A stretch of 64,000 nucleotides of DNA from Sphingopyxis sp. (GTDB lineage Bacteria; Pseudomonadota; Alphaproteobacteria; Sphingomonadales; Sphingomonadaceae), in assembly GCA_002733865.1 (NCBI GenBank), contig NVXM01000006.1, positions 62,001-126,000 on the forward strand, read 5' to 3'. A program made the position numbers and the translations under genes. Below the pieces are notes generated by a model. The model had not been told where the DNA came from, did not search any database, and saw nothing but the letters and a program-made list of their open reading frames with translations. This document shows positions 1-8,181 of the stretch, piece after piece; within the stretch, counting starts at the first letter, position 1, and every line of letters starts with the position of its first letter.

Positions 1-918
1 GAACCCGGAGTCGGAGTCGACCGAGTCATCGTCGATACCGGTCATGACCAGATTCTTGCCGTTGACCCGGCCACCAAACCATTCGACGCCATCGTCGGAG
101 CTGTTGTGAACCTGAACGTTCTGGAAGAATGTTCCACGACCGACGCCGGCCATGGTGATGCCGTTCAGCTCATTGCCGGGAGAAACTTCGAAGCCGGGAT
201 AGCGAACCTGCACGTAGGAAAGACGGCCACTGGAATCATTCGGCAGAGTTCCGCCATAAACGGCATTGGATGGGCCTTCGACAATCGCTTCGCAATCGGT
301 CCGGGTTCCACCTGGATTGGATGCACCGCCGGTTGCGCAGTCAGAAATCGGCGCGCGGCCCAGAATGACAATGCCGCCCCACTGGCCGATGCTGTCTACA
401 CCCGCCGTCCCCAAAATGTTCTGGCGCGACGTGAAAATGATCGGAGCGGACGCATTGCCTTCAGCAAAAAGCTGGGATCCGCGATTGACGAGCAGAAAGT
501 CACCACCCGAAGAACCGAATATCGTCACGCCGGGTTCGATGGTCAGAATACCCTGAGCACCGCCATCAACGCCGACTTCAACGCCGCCCGAAAGCGAATA
601 GACAGTATTTGCAGTATTTGGTCGCTTGGGCAGTACAAGATTGCCCTGAATGATTCCGGATACCTGACAATTGCGGGCCTGCTCACCATTGCCTGTCGTG
701 ATCGTCCCGACATTTGCCGTACCCGTGGGACAATCGGCTGCTGGCGTACCGGCAGGTGTTGGTGTCGGCGTTGGTGTCGGTGCTGGGGCCGGAGCCGGAG
801 TTGGCAATACAACGATATTGCCCTCGCCTGGCGATGCGACATCATCAGCGCCACAGGCCGTCACCGCAAGGGCAGCGACGCCTGCAAACAGTACAGAACG
901 GGTTTGCTTATTCAACAT
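1..918 (-). CDS. Surface lipoprotein with beta-helix-like domain, C-terminus cut by window edge
   Basis: The gene starts with ATG at 918 and reads leftwards off the window, so 306 residues are visible and the C-terminus is missing. Residues 1-22 are a lipoprotein signal: a short basic start, a hydrophobic core and the lipobox V-T-A-C with Cys22 as the acylated residue. A spacer of alternating Pro with Ala/Thr follows (about 37-57). After it comes a Gly-rich domain with right-handed beta-helix character (WGGIVILGRAP, VQVHNSSDDGVEWFGG). A GGAG lies about ten bases before the start. Lipoproteins of this type are common in sphingomonads and related marine bacteria, often near TonB-dependent receptors; their substrate is not known to me. 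An outer-membrane, carbohydrate- or ligand-binding role is inference. Confidence 0.8.
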   Translation of the reverse strand, partial: MLNKQTRSVLFAGVAALAVTACGADDVASPGEGNIVVLPTPAPAPAPTPTPTPTPAGTPAADCPTGTANVGTITTGNGEQARNCQVSGIIQGNLVLPKRPNTANTVYSLSGGVEVGVDGGAQGILTIEPGVTIFGSSGGDFLLVNRGSQLFAEGNASAPIIFTSRQNILGTAGVDSIGQWGGIVILGRAPISDCATGGASNPGGTRTDCEAIVEGPSNAVYGGTLPNDSSGRLSYVQVRYPGFEVSPGNELNGITMAGVGRGTFFQNVQVHNSSDDGVEWFGGRVNGKNLVMTGIDDDSVDSDSGF

Positions 919-1155
919 GGGATTGGTCTCCGCAAAAATAACTGGTTTGAAACGTTCGAATCAAACGATGCGGAATCGAATCAAAAGCTCCCCATCGCCC
1001 TCAGCGAAGGGCTCTAGGGATGGGAGGTGACCTTGCGATGCCGTTTGCATGACGCTTTGGAGACTCAAATATTACACATATTTTTCACTGTCGGCCGGAA
1101 CCGCGAAGAAGCTTGGATTACAGCGGCAAAAATGAGCGAAGCGGTTCGAAAAACA

Positions 1156-1188
1156 CAAAAAAAGGCGGCCGCTATATGGGCCACCTTC
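1156..1188 (-). terminator. Rho-independent terminator after the TPR gene
   Basis: Read on the minus strand, AAGGTGGCC and GGCCGCCTT form a stem with one mismatch around a 7-8 nt loop, followed at once by a run of seven T (A-run at 1157-1163 on the + strand). It lies 47 bases past the stop of the TPR gene at 1235 and separates it from the lipoprotein gene. The rest of 919-1234 shows no gene; it should hold the lipoprotein promoter, which I could not pinpoint. Confidence 0.7.
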
Positions 1189-1234
1189 TAAATTCTAAAC
1201 GTTCCGGAAATGATTTTCCGGCTGCAATCAAAGC

Positions 1235-1615
1235 CTACCGACCGGCATACTGGCTGTTGAGCTTCTGCAAAGCCCGGTCCGCCGCGTCTCTGGAATCGAC
1301 GACGGTGCCGTTGGCCAACACCAGATCGAAATTGGTATCGCTTTTCATCGCGGCCATGAACATGCGAGCTGCGTCGCCGGTGCGTCCCATCCTCGCATAG
1401 ACCTGACCCAGATTGATCAGCCGAGCGGGATCATTGGCATCGACCTTTTCAGCCGCTTCCAGTTGCTGAAGAGCAACATCATTTTGACCAGCCATCAAGG
1501 CGTCATAGCCCAAGGCACCTTTTGCATATCCGATTTCACCTGAATCCTGGGCGAGTGCCGGTGTGCCCATCAGCATTAATCCGGCTGCGATTCCGACAAT
1601 TTTAGCGGTTTTCAT
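1235..1615 (-). CDS. Small periplasmic tetratricopeptide-repeat protein
   Basis: 126-residue exported protein. Residues 1-23 are a Sec signal peptide ending TPALA|QD. The rest is mostly helical with one clear TPR unit (about residues 58-91, containing DPARLINLGQVYARMGRTGDA) preceded by a less exact one (YDALMAGQNDVALQQLEAAE). A start nine codons upstream is possible, but the chosen ATG at 1615 has AGGAGAA seven bases before it and places the signal peptide at the N-terminus. TPR folds bind proteins, so a role in an envelope complex is likely but unproved. The gene has its own terminator and a Pho-box-like repeat upstream. Confidence 0.75.
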   Translation of the reverse strand: MKTAKIVGIAAGLMLMGTPALAQDSGEIGYAKGALGYDALMAGQNDVALQQLEAAEKVDANDPARLINLGQVYARMGRTGDAARMFMAAMKSDTNFDLVLANGTVVDSRDAADRALQKLNSQYAGR

Positions 1616-1676
1616 AGCATGTTCTCCTAATTCGATATCCATTTATTACACTTATATGACATCATATGCAACATAA

Positions 1677-1694
1677 CTGTAACATAAGTGTCAA
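1677..1694. promoter_or_regulatory. Pho-box-like direct repeat upstream of the TPR gene
   Basis: CTGTAAC-ATAA-GTGTCAA: two 7-bp half-sites separated by 4 bp, the same 11-bp period as the PhoB consensus (CTGTCAT-N4-CTGTCAT). It sits 61 bp upstream of the TPR start. Matches to the consensus are partial and the reading direction is opposite to the gene, so this is a weak call. Read on the minus strand the same segment contains TTGACA, a possible -35 element. Confidence 0.25.
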
Positions 1695-1849
1695 ATATCT
1701 GTATTGGTTAAAAAATATGCTATTTTTATCAGGATCTTGCGCGAGAAGCCCGCGCTCGCCTTTCGGGTCAGAAAGGCACAAATGCATTGCACAGCTGCTA
1801 ACCGGAGCAGGATAGCATAATATTTCTATAGCGGATCTTGAGAGATGTC

Positions 1850-1923
1850 TGGAGGCCCGACCCGGAATCGAACCGGGGTGCGCGGATTTGCAATCCGCTG
1901 CGTCACCACTCCGCCATCGGGCC
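1850..1923 (-). tRNA. tRNA-Cys (anticodon GCA)
   Basis: The minus strand folds as a complete cloverleaf: acceptor GGCCCGA pairs with TCGGGCC, the anticodon arm carries GCA in the loop TTGCAAA with stem GCGGA/TCCGC, and the T arm contains GGTTCGATTCC. The discriminator base is U73, the identity element for cysteine, and CCA is encoded at 1850-1852. Confidence 0.97.
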
Positions 1924-2175
1924 GGAGAGAGGGCGCGAATTGCTTCGGTTTGTAACGAAAGTCAACCCAAAGTTGCGTCGTCGGGAGCTGACCTCGCCTC
2001 TGGTGATAAATCGCTAGCTGTCGCGCAAAAGACGCAATCGGGACAAATTCGCCGGAATCCATCTTGGCGCAGGTCACAAGGCGAGCTAGAAGCACAAATT
2101 CTCCGCCATAGTGTATTGTATTCATAATACAGAAGTGGCATGGACGACAGACTATATCATTGCGAGGATCGACGC

Positions 2176-2829
2176 TTGGGCCAAGAAAATTTCAGACAGA
2201 TGCGCAAAGCCATGGTAGTCAGCCAGTTGCGGACAACCGAAGTCAGCGATCCACGCGTCATTGCGGTAATGAGCCATATTGCTCGCGAAGATTTTGTCCC
2301 GGCTGCGCAACGGAGCTTTGCCTATGCCGATCGCGGCGTCCAGATAGGGGACGGTCGAGCACTGAATCCGCCGCTCACGACAGGACGACTGTTGAACGTG
2401 GCCCGTATCACGAAATCGGACAAGGTCCTTCTGATCGGCGCAGCTACCGGTTATACGGCAGCATTGCTCGCTCAACTGGCCGGGTCCGTCACAGCGGTCG
2501 AGCAAAATGCCAAGCTCGCAAAAACAGCCGTCAAGAATCTGGCGGATTTCGACAACGTGGAGATCGAGACTGGCAATCACGCAGACGGTTGGCCGACAGC
2601 GGCCCCCTATTCTGTCATCGTGATCGACGGATTGGTTGAGCAGATTCCGCAGGCCTTGATCGATCAGCTCGCACCGGATGGAAGAATCGTCGCGTCGATA
2701 ATGCATGACGGGGTTGCCCGCCTCGCGCTGGGCAGGACGGCCGGCGGTCATGTCGGCTATCAATATTTTGCCGACGGCGGTGGATGCCCCCTGCCCGGCT
2801 TCGAAATGGCAAAAAGCTTCAAATTTTAA
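2176..2829 (+). CDS. pcm: Protein-L-isoaspartate O-methyltransferase family protein
   Basis: 217-residue SAM-dependent methyltransferase of the PCMT family, which repairs L-isoaspartyl residues in aged proteins. The family opening is present (MRKAMVVSQLRTTEV, then DPRVI and FVP), followed by motif I around VLLIGAATGYTAALLA, the acidic residue ending motif II (TAVEQNAKL) and VIVIDGLVEQIP. I chose the TTG at 2176 because it gives the usual few residues before MRKAMV and has GAGG eight bases upstream; an ATG 36 bp earlier also reads in frame. In sphingomonads this gene often precedes tolC, as here (21-bp gap), so the two may be co-transcribed. Confidence 0.88.
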   Translation: MGQENFRQMRKAMVVSQLRTTEVSDPRVIAVMSHIAREDFVPAAQRSFAYADRGVQIGDGRALNPPLTTGRLLNVARITKSDKVLLIGAATGYTAALLAQLAGSVTAVEQNAKLAKTAVKNLADFDNVEIETGNHADGWPTAAPYSVIVIDGLVEQIPQALIDQLAPDGRIVASIMHDGVARLALGRTAGGHVGYQYFADGGGCPLPGFEMAKSFKF

Positions 2830-2850
2830 GGCGCCCTGGAGAGTAATGAA

Positions 2851-4314
2851 ATGACTAGACGCAGCCTTTCCCTTGGAACAGCGATTGTTGCGTTGCTGTC
2901 CGCTCCGGTGCAAGCCGAAACACTGCGCGATGCGCTGGAAGCCGCTTATCAAACCAATCCGACTCTGTCTGGCGCCCGTTCCGCTCAGCGGGCAATCGAC
3001 GAAAATGTGCCTATCGCAAAAGCCGACGGCCGTCCCAGCGCTACGAGCGACTTTGGCTATCAAGAAAACTTCCTGCGCAGTGCCAACAGCTTCACCGCAC
3101 CGCTGCGCCAGTCGACCGCAGGCGGATCGATCAATGTTCCGATCTATTCCGGCGGGGCCGTCAAAAATGCAATCCGCGCCGCCAGGACGAGAGTGGAAGC
3201 CGGCCAGTTCGATCTGCGCGCGACCGAAGCCAGCGTCTTCAGCAATGTCGTTGCCACCTATATGGATGTCATCCGCGATTCGGCGGTCGTCAGACTGAAC
3301 CGCGCCAATGTGGGTGTTCTGTCCGTCAATCTCGAAGCAACCAGCGACCGGTTTGAAATCGGTGATTTGACTCGCACCGATGTCGCCCAATCGGAAGCTC
3401 GGCTTGAAATCGCCAAAAGTGACCTGGAAACCGCACGTGCCAGCCTGATTCGCAGCAAGGAAAATTATATTGCGCTGGTGGGCAACGAGCCAGGCGATTT
3501 AGAGCCGCCGCCGCCATTGCCGAATCTGCCGGAAACACCTGACCGGGCGGTTGATCTGGCGCTGAACTATAACCCGGACTTGCTGGCCGCCAAGGAGCGC
3601 AGCGATGCTGCCGAGTTTGATATCAAGACAGCGCGCGCGGCCAATAAACCGCGGGTTTCGACCTATGCCGAAGGGCGTTATCTGAATTATCATGGGACAC
3701 TAGGCGGCAGTGTCGCCGGTACGACGTTCATTCAGGAACAATCCACCGCTCAAGTCGGCATTCGAGCAACCATGCCGATCTATCAGGGTGGCGGTCCGGC
3801 CGCTCGCATCCGGCAGGCACAAGCGCGATCCGGGCAGGCTTACGAGCAACTGATTGCAGTCGAGCGGGATGTCATTTCCCAGACTCGCGCGGCCTATTCG
3901 AGCTGGCGCGCATCGGAACGGGTGATCCAGTCTTCGGAGCGAGCTGTCGCCGCCGCAAGCCTGTCGCTAGAGGGCGTACGTGCGGAGAATTCCGTTGGCA
4001 ACCGCACAATATTGGACATTTTGAACGCCGAGCAAGAATTGCTAAACGCTCAGGTCCAGCTGGTGACGGCGCGCCGCAACAGCTACGTCGCGGGATTTTC
4101 CCTGCTCGCGGCGATGGGCCGAGCGGAAGCCCGGGATCTGGGTCTGGAAGGCGGACCGCTTTATGACCCCGACGTCAATTACGAGCGGGTCGACGATATG
4201 TTCTATGACTATCAGAGCGATCCCAATCCGGAGCCGCAAGCGACCAGGACCGTTGACACTCAGGCGCAAAAAGCGGACATAGAGCCATTGCCGGTGACAC
4301 CGTCGCGCCGATAA
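2851..4314 (+). CDS. tolC: TolC-family outer-membrane efflux/type I secretion channel
   Basis: 487 residues, the normal size for TolC. Residues 1-22 form a signal peptide (cleavage after VQA|ETLRDAL). Two homologous outer-membrane-efflux repeats follow (about 25-215 and 235-430), each opening with a long helix (LRDALEAAYQTNPTL; VDLALNYNPDLLAAKE) and including the beta-strand segments GGSINVPIYSGG and IRATMPIYQGGG. The protein would form the trimeric exit duct for tripartite pumps or type I secretion; no inner-membrane partner is encoded next to it. GGAGAG stands ten bases before the ATG. The C-terminal tail (about 440-487) is acidic and Pro-rich, typical of alphaproteobacterial members. Confidence 0.92.
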   Translation: MTRRSLSLGTAIVALLSAPVQAETLRDALEAAYQTNPTLSGARSAQRAIDENVPIAKADGRPSATSDFGYQENFLRSANSFTAPLRQSTAGGSINVPIYSGGAVKNAIRAARTRVEAGQFDLRATEASVFSNVVATYMDVIRDSAVVRLNRANVGVLSVNLEATSDRFEIGDLTRTDVAQSEARLEIAKSDLETARASLIRSKENYIALVGNEPGDLEPPPPLPNLPETPDRAVDLALNYNPDLLAAKERSDAAEFDIKTARAANKPRVSTYAEGRYLNYHGTLGGSVAGTTFIQEQSTAQVGIRATMPIYQGGGPAARIRQAQARSGQAYEQLIAVERDVISQTRAAYSSWRASERVIQSSERAVAAASLSLEGVRAENSVGNRTILDILNAEQELLNAQVQLVTARRNSYVAGFSLLAAMGRAEARDLGLEGGPLYDPDVNYERVDDMFYDYQSDPNPEPQATRTVDTQAQKADIEPLPVTPSRR

Positions 4315-4369
4315 GGCGAACGGGATTGATCGGACCGGCAACGGGGTACAGCGTTTAAGGGGTTCGGAT

Positions 4370-4855
4370 ATGGCTGAGCAAAACAGGGAATCGTCGATGG
4401 AAGAAATTCTCTCGTCGATCAAACGCATCATTGCCGAGGACAAGGCGATTGATGAGGACCGTCCGCTGCAACGCCGCAAACCTGCGCTAAAACCGGCATT
4501 GCAGGCTGTTCCCGATGTAACACCCGACGATCAGAATGACGAAATCCTCGAACTAACCGACGAATTGCGAGAGCAGCGCAACGCCTCTGCCCGCAGTCGC
4601 CTTGGCGATCGCGACGAAGACGAGCGATTGATCGACGACGACAAGCTGGACAGCATGCGCCAGTCGCTTTCGGCATTAGTGGAAAAAGAAGCGATGGAGC
4701 GTGGACCGACGGCCATACCAGTTAATGGCACGTCGCTCGAGGATCTGGCTCGGGAGTTGATGCGTCCGATGATCAAGCAGTGGCTGGATGACAATCTGCC
4801 AGATCTTGTCGAGAAACTCGTAGCGCGGGAAATCCAGCGATTGCACGAGAAATAG
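4370..4855 (+). CDS. popZ: PopZ-family (DUF2497) polar-organising protein
   Basis: 161 residues with both hallmarks of the family. The N-terminal helix is EEILSSIKRIIAED (about 11-24). The middle is a disordered acidic/Pro-rich region. The C-terminal oligomerisation helices are LEDLARELMRPMIKQWLDDN then LPDLVEKLVAREIQRL (about 122-158). In Caulobacter PopZ forms a polar scaffold that anchors the chromosome origin and is encoded near valS; here valS lies about 3.3 kb downstream, with a peptidase and two small genes between. Function is inferred from family and context. Confidence 0.88.
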   Translation: MAEQNRESSMEEILSSIKRIIAEDKAIDEDRPLQRRKPALKPALQAVPDVTPDDQNDEILELTDELREQRNASARSRLGDRDEDERLIDDDKLDSMRQSLSALVEKEAMERGPTAIPVNGTSLEDLARELMRPMIKQWLDDNLPDLVEKLVAREIQRLHEK

Positions 4856-4910
4856 GCGTTCAAACCTAAACTGAATTGCCTTGTCGGACATGCGTGCTAA
4901 GCTGTTGTCC

Positions 4911-7004
4911 ATGACAAAAATTTTCAAAAGACTCACCGCCGCGCTGTTCGTTACAGCCGCCATTTTCCCAACAGTATCCGCGGCAAGACCGATGACGGCG
5001 GAGGATCTTGCGACACTGAAACGAATGGGGTCGGTGACGGTGTCTCCTGACGAGAAATGGGCGGCTTTTGATGTCACCGAAACCGAAGCGGACAGTTATG
5101 AAAGATCGAACGCACTCTATCTGTTAGCGCTCGACGATCCTGCAGCTACCCCGGTGCAGGTCGCAGACATGCCGGGAAAAAGCGAACATAGCCCCGCGTT
5201 TTCCGAAGACGGCAGCCTTTACTATCTCAGCGACGCGAGCGGTTCGGAACAGCTTTGGCATGTCGATATTGCGCCAAATGGCGAAAGCGGCACGCCTGTT
5301 CAGGCCAGTGATCTGAAGGCGGATATTGCCGGCTTCAAACTGTCGCCAACCGGCGAAAAGATTGCGCTGTGGGGCGATATTGCCAGAGACTGCCCGACAT
5401 TTGGCTGCGACAAAGACGGAAACCGCGCAGAACCGGGCCCCGGCACCGGTCGTGAATATGACGAACTGTTCATCCGGCACTGGTCGAGTTGGGAAACCCC
5501 GGGCAATTACAGCCGTATATTCGCTTTTGATCTCAATGACGGAAAAATCACGGGCGACGGTGCCGCGCTCGATGGCGATCTGGTGGGTGACAGCCCGTCC
5601 AAGCCGTTTGGCGGCGGTGAAGAAATTGCCTGGGTGCCGGGCGAAGACGGTGTTTTCTTCACCCTCCGCATCGCTGACCGGAACGAACCCAAGTCCACCA
5701 ATCTGGATATTTATGGTGCAAAAGCGGACGGTCAGGAAACGGTCAATTTTACTGCCACCAACAAGGCGACCGATACCCTGCCGGCCTTTTCTTCGGATGG
5801 TGAATGGCTGGCCTGGGCCGCGATGGAACGCCCCGGCTATGAATCCGACCGACTGGTGGTCAAGTTGCGCAAACAGGGCAGCGACGAGGACACCGCCATC
5901 GCATTAACCAAGGACTGGGACCGATCGGTGGGTTCGATCGTCTGGACGCCCGATAATCAAAAGCTGATTGTCACCGCGCAGGAGGTGCTGGATCATCCCG
6001 CTTTCGAGATCGAAGTGGCAACCGGCAAGGTCACTCGCCTGACTCAAGGCGGCAACGTCGGTGCGACCATCCCTCTGCGGGATGGCTCGTTGATTTACAC
6101 GTTGAACAGCCTGCAGGCCCCAACCGATCTTTATCGCCGCGCACCAGACGGCACGGTGACGCAACTCACCAACATCAACGGACCCGAACTGAACGAGATT
6201 GATACCGTCGATGTTCAGCGCTTTGAATTTACCGGAGCGGACGACGATCAAGTGTGGGGGCAGATTATCAAGCCGACAGGAGCGACCGGCAAACTGCCGA
6301 TGGCGTTTCTGGTCCACGGCGGCCCGCAGGGCAGTTTTGGCAACAGCTGGTCGACTCGCTGGAATCCCAAAGTCATGGCAGCCCAGGGCTATGCGGTGGT
6401 CACTGTCGATTTTCACGGCTCGACCGGATACGGGCAGGAATTCACCGACAGCATCAATCTGGACTGGGGCGGCAAGCCGTTGCAGGATCTGAAGTTTGGT
6501 TATGACGCAGCATTGGCAGCAGATAGCCAAATCGATGGCGAGCAGTCCTGTGCGCTGGGCGGCTCTTATGGCGGCTATATGATGAACTGGATCGCCGGCA
6601 ACTGGCCAGACCGGTTTGACTGCCTGGTCAACCATGCCGGTGTCTTCGACTTGCGCGCCATGGCGCTCAGCACCGAGGAGCTCTGGTTCGATCAATGGGA
6701 CCAGGGCGGGCCATGGTGGACGCGGCCCCATCCGGAAAAATGGAACCCGGTGAATCAGATCACCAACTGGAAAACGCCTACGCTTTTCATCCATGGCGAG
6801 AAGGATTTCCGGATCCCCTATACCCAGAGCATCATGCCGTTCACGGTGGCTCAGGAAATGGATATTCCATCGAAATTGCTGATCTTCCCGGACGAAAACC
6901 ACTGGGTGCTGAAAGGCAAGAACAGCGTGCAATGGTATCGGACGGTGTTCGACTGGATGGGCAAATGGACGCGTATCGAATCAGGCAAGGGAGAGAGTGA
7001 ATGA
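4911..7004 (+). CDS. Secreted S9-family peptidase (dipeptidyl/acylaminoacyl-peptidase type)
   Basis: About 697 residues. The ATG at 4911 starts directly on a signal peptide (MTKIFKRLTAALF..., cleavage near VSA|ARP); TTG 4881 and ATG 4890 are in-frame alternatives, and none has a strong ribosome-binding site. The first two thirds form a beta-propeller of the WD/TolB-like type. The last 260 residues are a prolyl-oligopeptidase alpha/beta-hydrolase with nucleophile Ser552 in GGSYGGY, Asp632 in HGEKDFRIPY and His664 in DENHWV. It should cleave short peptides in the periplasm or outside the cell. Its stop overlaps the next start (ATGA), so it is translationally coupled to the small secreted protein downstream. 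Confidence 0.93.
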   Translation: MTKIFKRLTAALFVTAAIFPTVSAARPMTAEDLATLKRMGSVTVSPDEKWAAFDVTETEADSYERSNALYLLALDDPAATPVQVADMPGKSEHSPAFSEDGSLYYLSDASGSEQLWHVDIAPNGESGTPVQASDLKADIAGFKLSPTGEKIALWGDIARDCPTFGCDKDGNRAEPGPGTGREYDELFIRHWSSWETPGNYSRIFAFDLNDGKITGDGAALDGDLVGDSPSKPFGGGEEIAWVPGEDGVFFTLRIADRNEPKSTNLDIYGAKADGQETVNFTATNKATDTLPAFSSDGEWLAWAAMERPGYESDRLVVKLRKQGSDEDTAIALTKDWDRSVGSIVWTPDNQKLIVTAQEVLDHPAFEIEVATGKVTRLTQGGNVGATIPLRDGSLIYTLNSLQAPTDLYRRAPDGTVTQLTNINGPELNEIDTVDVQRFEFTGADDDQVWGQIIKPTGATGKLPMAFLVHGGPQGSFGNSWSTRWNPKVMAAQGYAVVTVDFHGSTGYGQEFTDSINLDWGGKPLQDLKFGYDAALAADSQIDGEQSCALGGSYGGYMMNWIAGNWPDRFDCLVNHAGVFDLRAMALSTEELWFDQWDQGGPWWTRPHPEKWNPVNQITNWKTPTLFIHGEKDFRIPYTQSIMPFTVAQEMDIPSKLLIFPDENHWVLKGKNSVQWYRTVFDWMGKWTRIESGKGESE

Positions 7005-7384
7005 TATTTGCGCTCCTGCTGCTGGCCGCCGCGGCGCAAGCAGCAGACGAAGCCCCTGCGACCCCCGCCAGCGCAAGCCTGTCCGGAAGCTGGACCGTGG
7101 ACTTGCGGCCTGCCGACGACAGTCCCGTCTATACCCAGCCGATGGAACTAACGATCGCAGCGGATGGCAGCGTTACCGGCGCATTTTACAATAGCGAGAT
7201 TAGCGCGGGCCGCTTTGGCAAGGCCCGCGGACGGCAGTGTGTAGCGTTCGTCACCAGCGATGGGCAAGGCGATTACCAGCACAGCGCCTGTCTGGTGGAT
7301 GGCAAGATGATCGGCCAAAGCTGGGCCGAACATCGCGAATTCCTGCTGCCTTGGGCAGCCAGCCGAACACCCGAAGAAAAATGA
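7001..7384 (+). CDS. Small secreted protein of unknown function
   Basis: 127 residues. Residues 1-14 are a short signal peptide (MIFALLLLAAAAQA|AD). The mature part is a likely all-beta fold (SGSWTVDLRP...MELTIAADGSVTGAFYNSEI), resembling small lipocalin-like or DUF domains that I cannot name. Two Cys (in GRQCVAF and SACLVDG) could form a disulfide. It overlaps the peptidase gene upstream and the crotonase gene downstream, each by 4 bp (ATGA), so the three are one translational unit. Confidence 0.7.
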   Translation: MIFALLLLAAAAQAADEAPATPASASLSGSWTVDLRPADDSPVYTQPMELTIAADGSVTGAFYNSEISAGRFGKARGRQCVAFVTSDGQGDYQHSACLVDGKMIGQSWAEHREFLLPWAASRTPEEK

Positions 7385-8058
7385 CCTTTTTCCCGACCGA
7401 AGAACGCAACGGCACGATCATCATCACGCTGACCAATGGCGAGCGCAACACGCTCAACCCGGATCTGCTGGAGGAAGGCGCAGCGGCGCTGCAGGCACTG
7501 GCCGCCAATCCGCCGGAAGCGGGCGTCGTCCTGACCGGTGCCGGCGCGCATTTCACATGCGGCATGGATACCAAGATTGCCGCATCGCTCGACAAGGCGG
7601 GCCAGAAGCGAGCGGTAGCGGGGATCAATGAATTTGCCGCGGCGCTTCACCGCCTGCCCTGCGCGGTCGTTGCAGCGGTCAATGGCAATGCGATCGGCGC
7701 GGGCGGGATCATGATGCTGACCTGCGACTGGGTGCTGGCCGCACAGGGCGACTACATGATCGGCCTGCCCGAGGCGAAGGCGGGCCTGCCCTTCCCGGCG
7801 GTGCCGCAGGCGATCCTGGATCACTGGCTCGATCCGGTCTGGCGGCGGCGGCTCACGCTTTCCTCGCACCTGCTCAACCCGGCAGAGGCCCTGACTGCAG
7901 GGCTGGCCGACGAACTATGCATGCCCGACCAGTTGATCGACGAAGCTGTCCTGCGGGTGAAGGCGCTGAATGCGCAACCGGCGTTCAAGGCTTGCAAGCG
8001 GCAGCTGCGCGCCAAGGCCAATGCCGAAATTGACGGGATATTATCTTCGTCATCCTGA
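7381..8058 (+). CDS. Enoyl-CoA hydratase/isomerase (crotonase) family protein
   Basis: 225 residues. Crotonase core: oxyanion-hole strand with HFTCGMDTKIAAS (about 60-72), then VNGNAIGAGGIMMLTCDW (about 100-117) and GLPEAKAGLPFPAVP. The pattern is closer to delta3,delta2-enoyl-CoA isomerases than to hydratases; the exact substrate cannot be read. The start at 7381 overlaps the upstream stop. The protein is short for the family. Its last codons (Ser-Ser-Ser-stop) lie inside the left arm of the intergenic inverted repeat at 8048-8125, so the repeat appears to have supplied the current C-terminus. Confidence 0.82.
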   Translation: MTFFPTEERNGTIIITLTNGERNTLNPDLLEEGAAALQALAANPPEAGVVLTGAGAHFTCGMDTKIAASLDKAGQKRAVAGINEFAAALHRLPCAVVAAVNGNAIGAGGIMMLTCDWVLAAQGDYMIGLPEAKAGLPFPAVPQAILDHWLDPVWRRRLTLSSHLLNPAEALTAGLADELCMPDQLIDEAVLRVKALNAQPAFKACKRQLRAKANAEIDGILSSSS

Positions 8059-8125
8059 ACTTGTTTCAGGATCTCCACCGGCAATTTACAATCTCACGGG
8101 ATCCTGAAACAAGTTCAGGATGACG
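8048..8125. repeat. 26-bp perfect inverted repeat (intergenic palindrome)
   Basis: Arms at 8048-8073 and 8100-8125 are exact reverse complements over 26 bp, with a 26-nt loop. The arm sequence (CGTCATCCTGAACTTG... on the left) is of a type I recognise as scattered through sphingomonad and Erythrobacter genomes, like REP/palindromic units. The left arm overlaps the end of the crotonase gene. A transcript would fold into a strong hairpin between this gene and valS and could act as terminator or mRNA stabiliser. Confidence 0.85.
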
Positions 8126-8181
8126 CACTATACCCGATTAGGGTGTTGTCTCTCTCCACATCCAGTGCCAAAGACCCTGCC

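Noticed and set aside
1757..1775. Hairpin CCTTTC/GAAAGG near tRNA-Cys
   Set aside because: Six-bp stem without T-run; too weak to call a terminator.
2152..3390. 412-residue minus-strand frame
   Set aside because: It lies antisense to pcm and tolC, both clear genes; the translated sequence is rich in Cys/His/Arg with no domain.
5904..6932. 342-residue minus-strand frame
   Set aside because: Antisense to the S9 peptidase catalytic domain.
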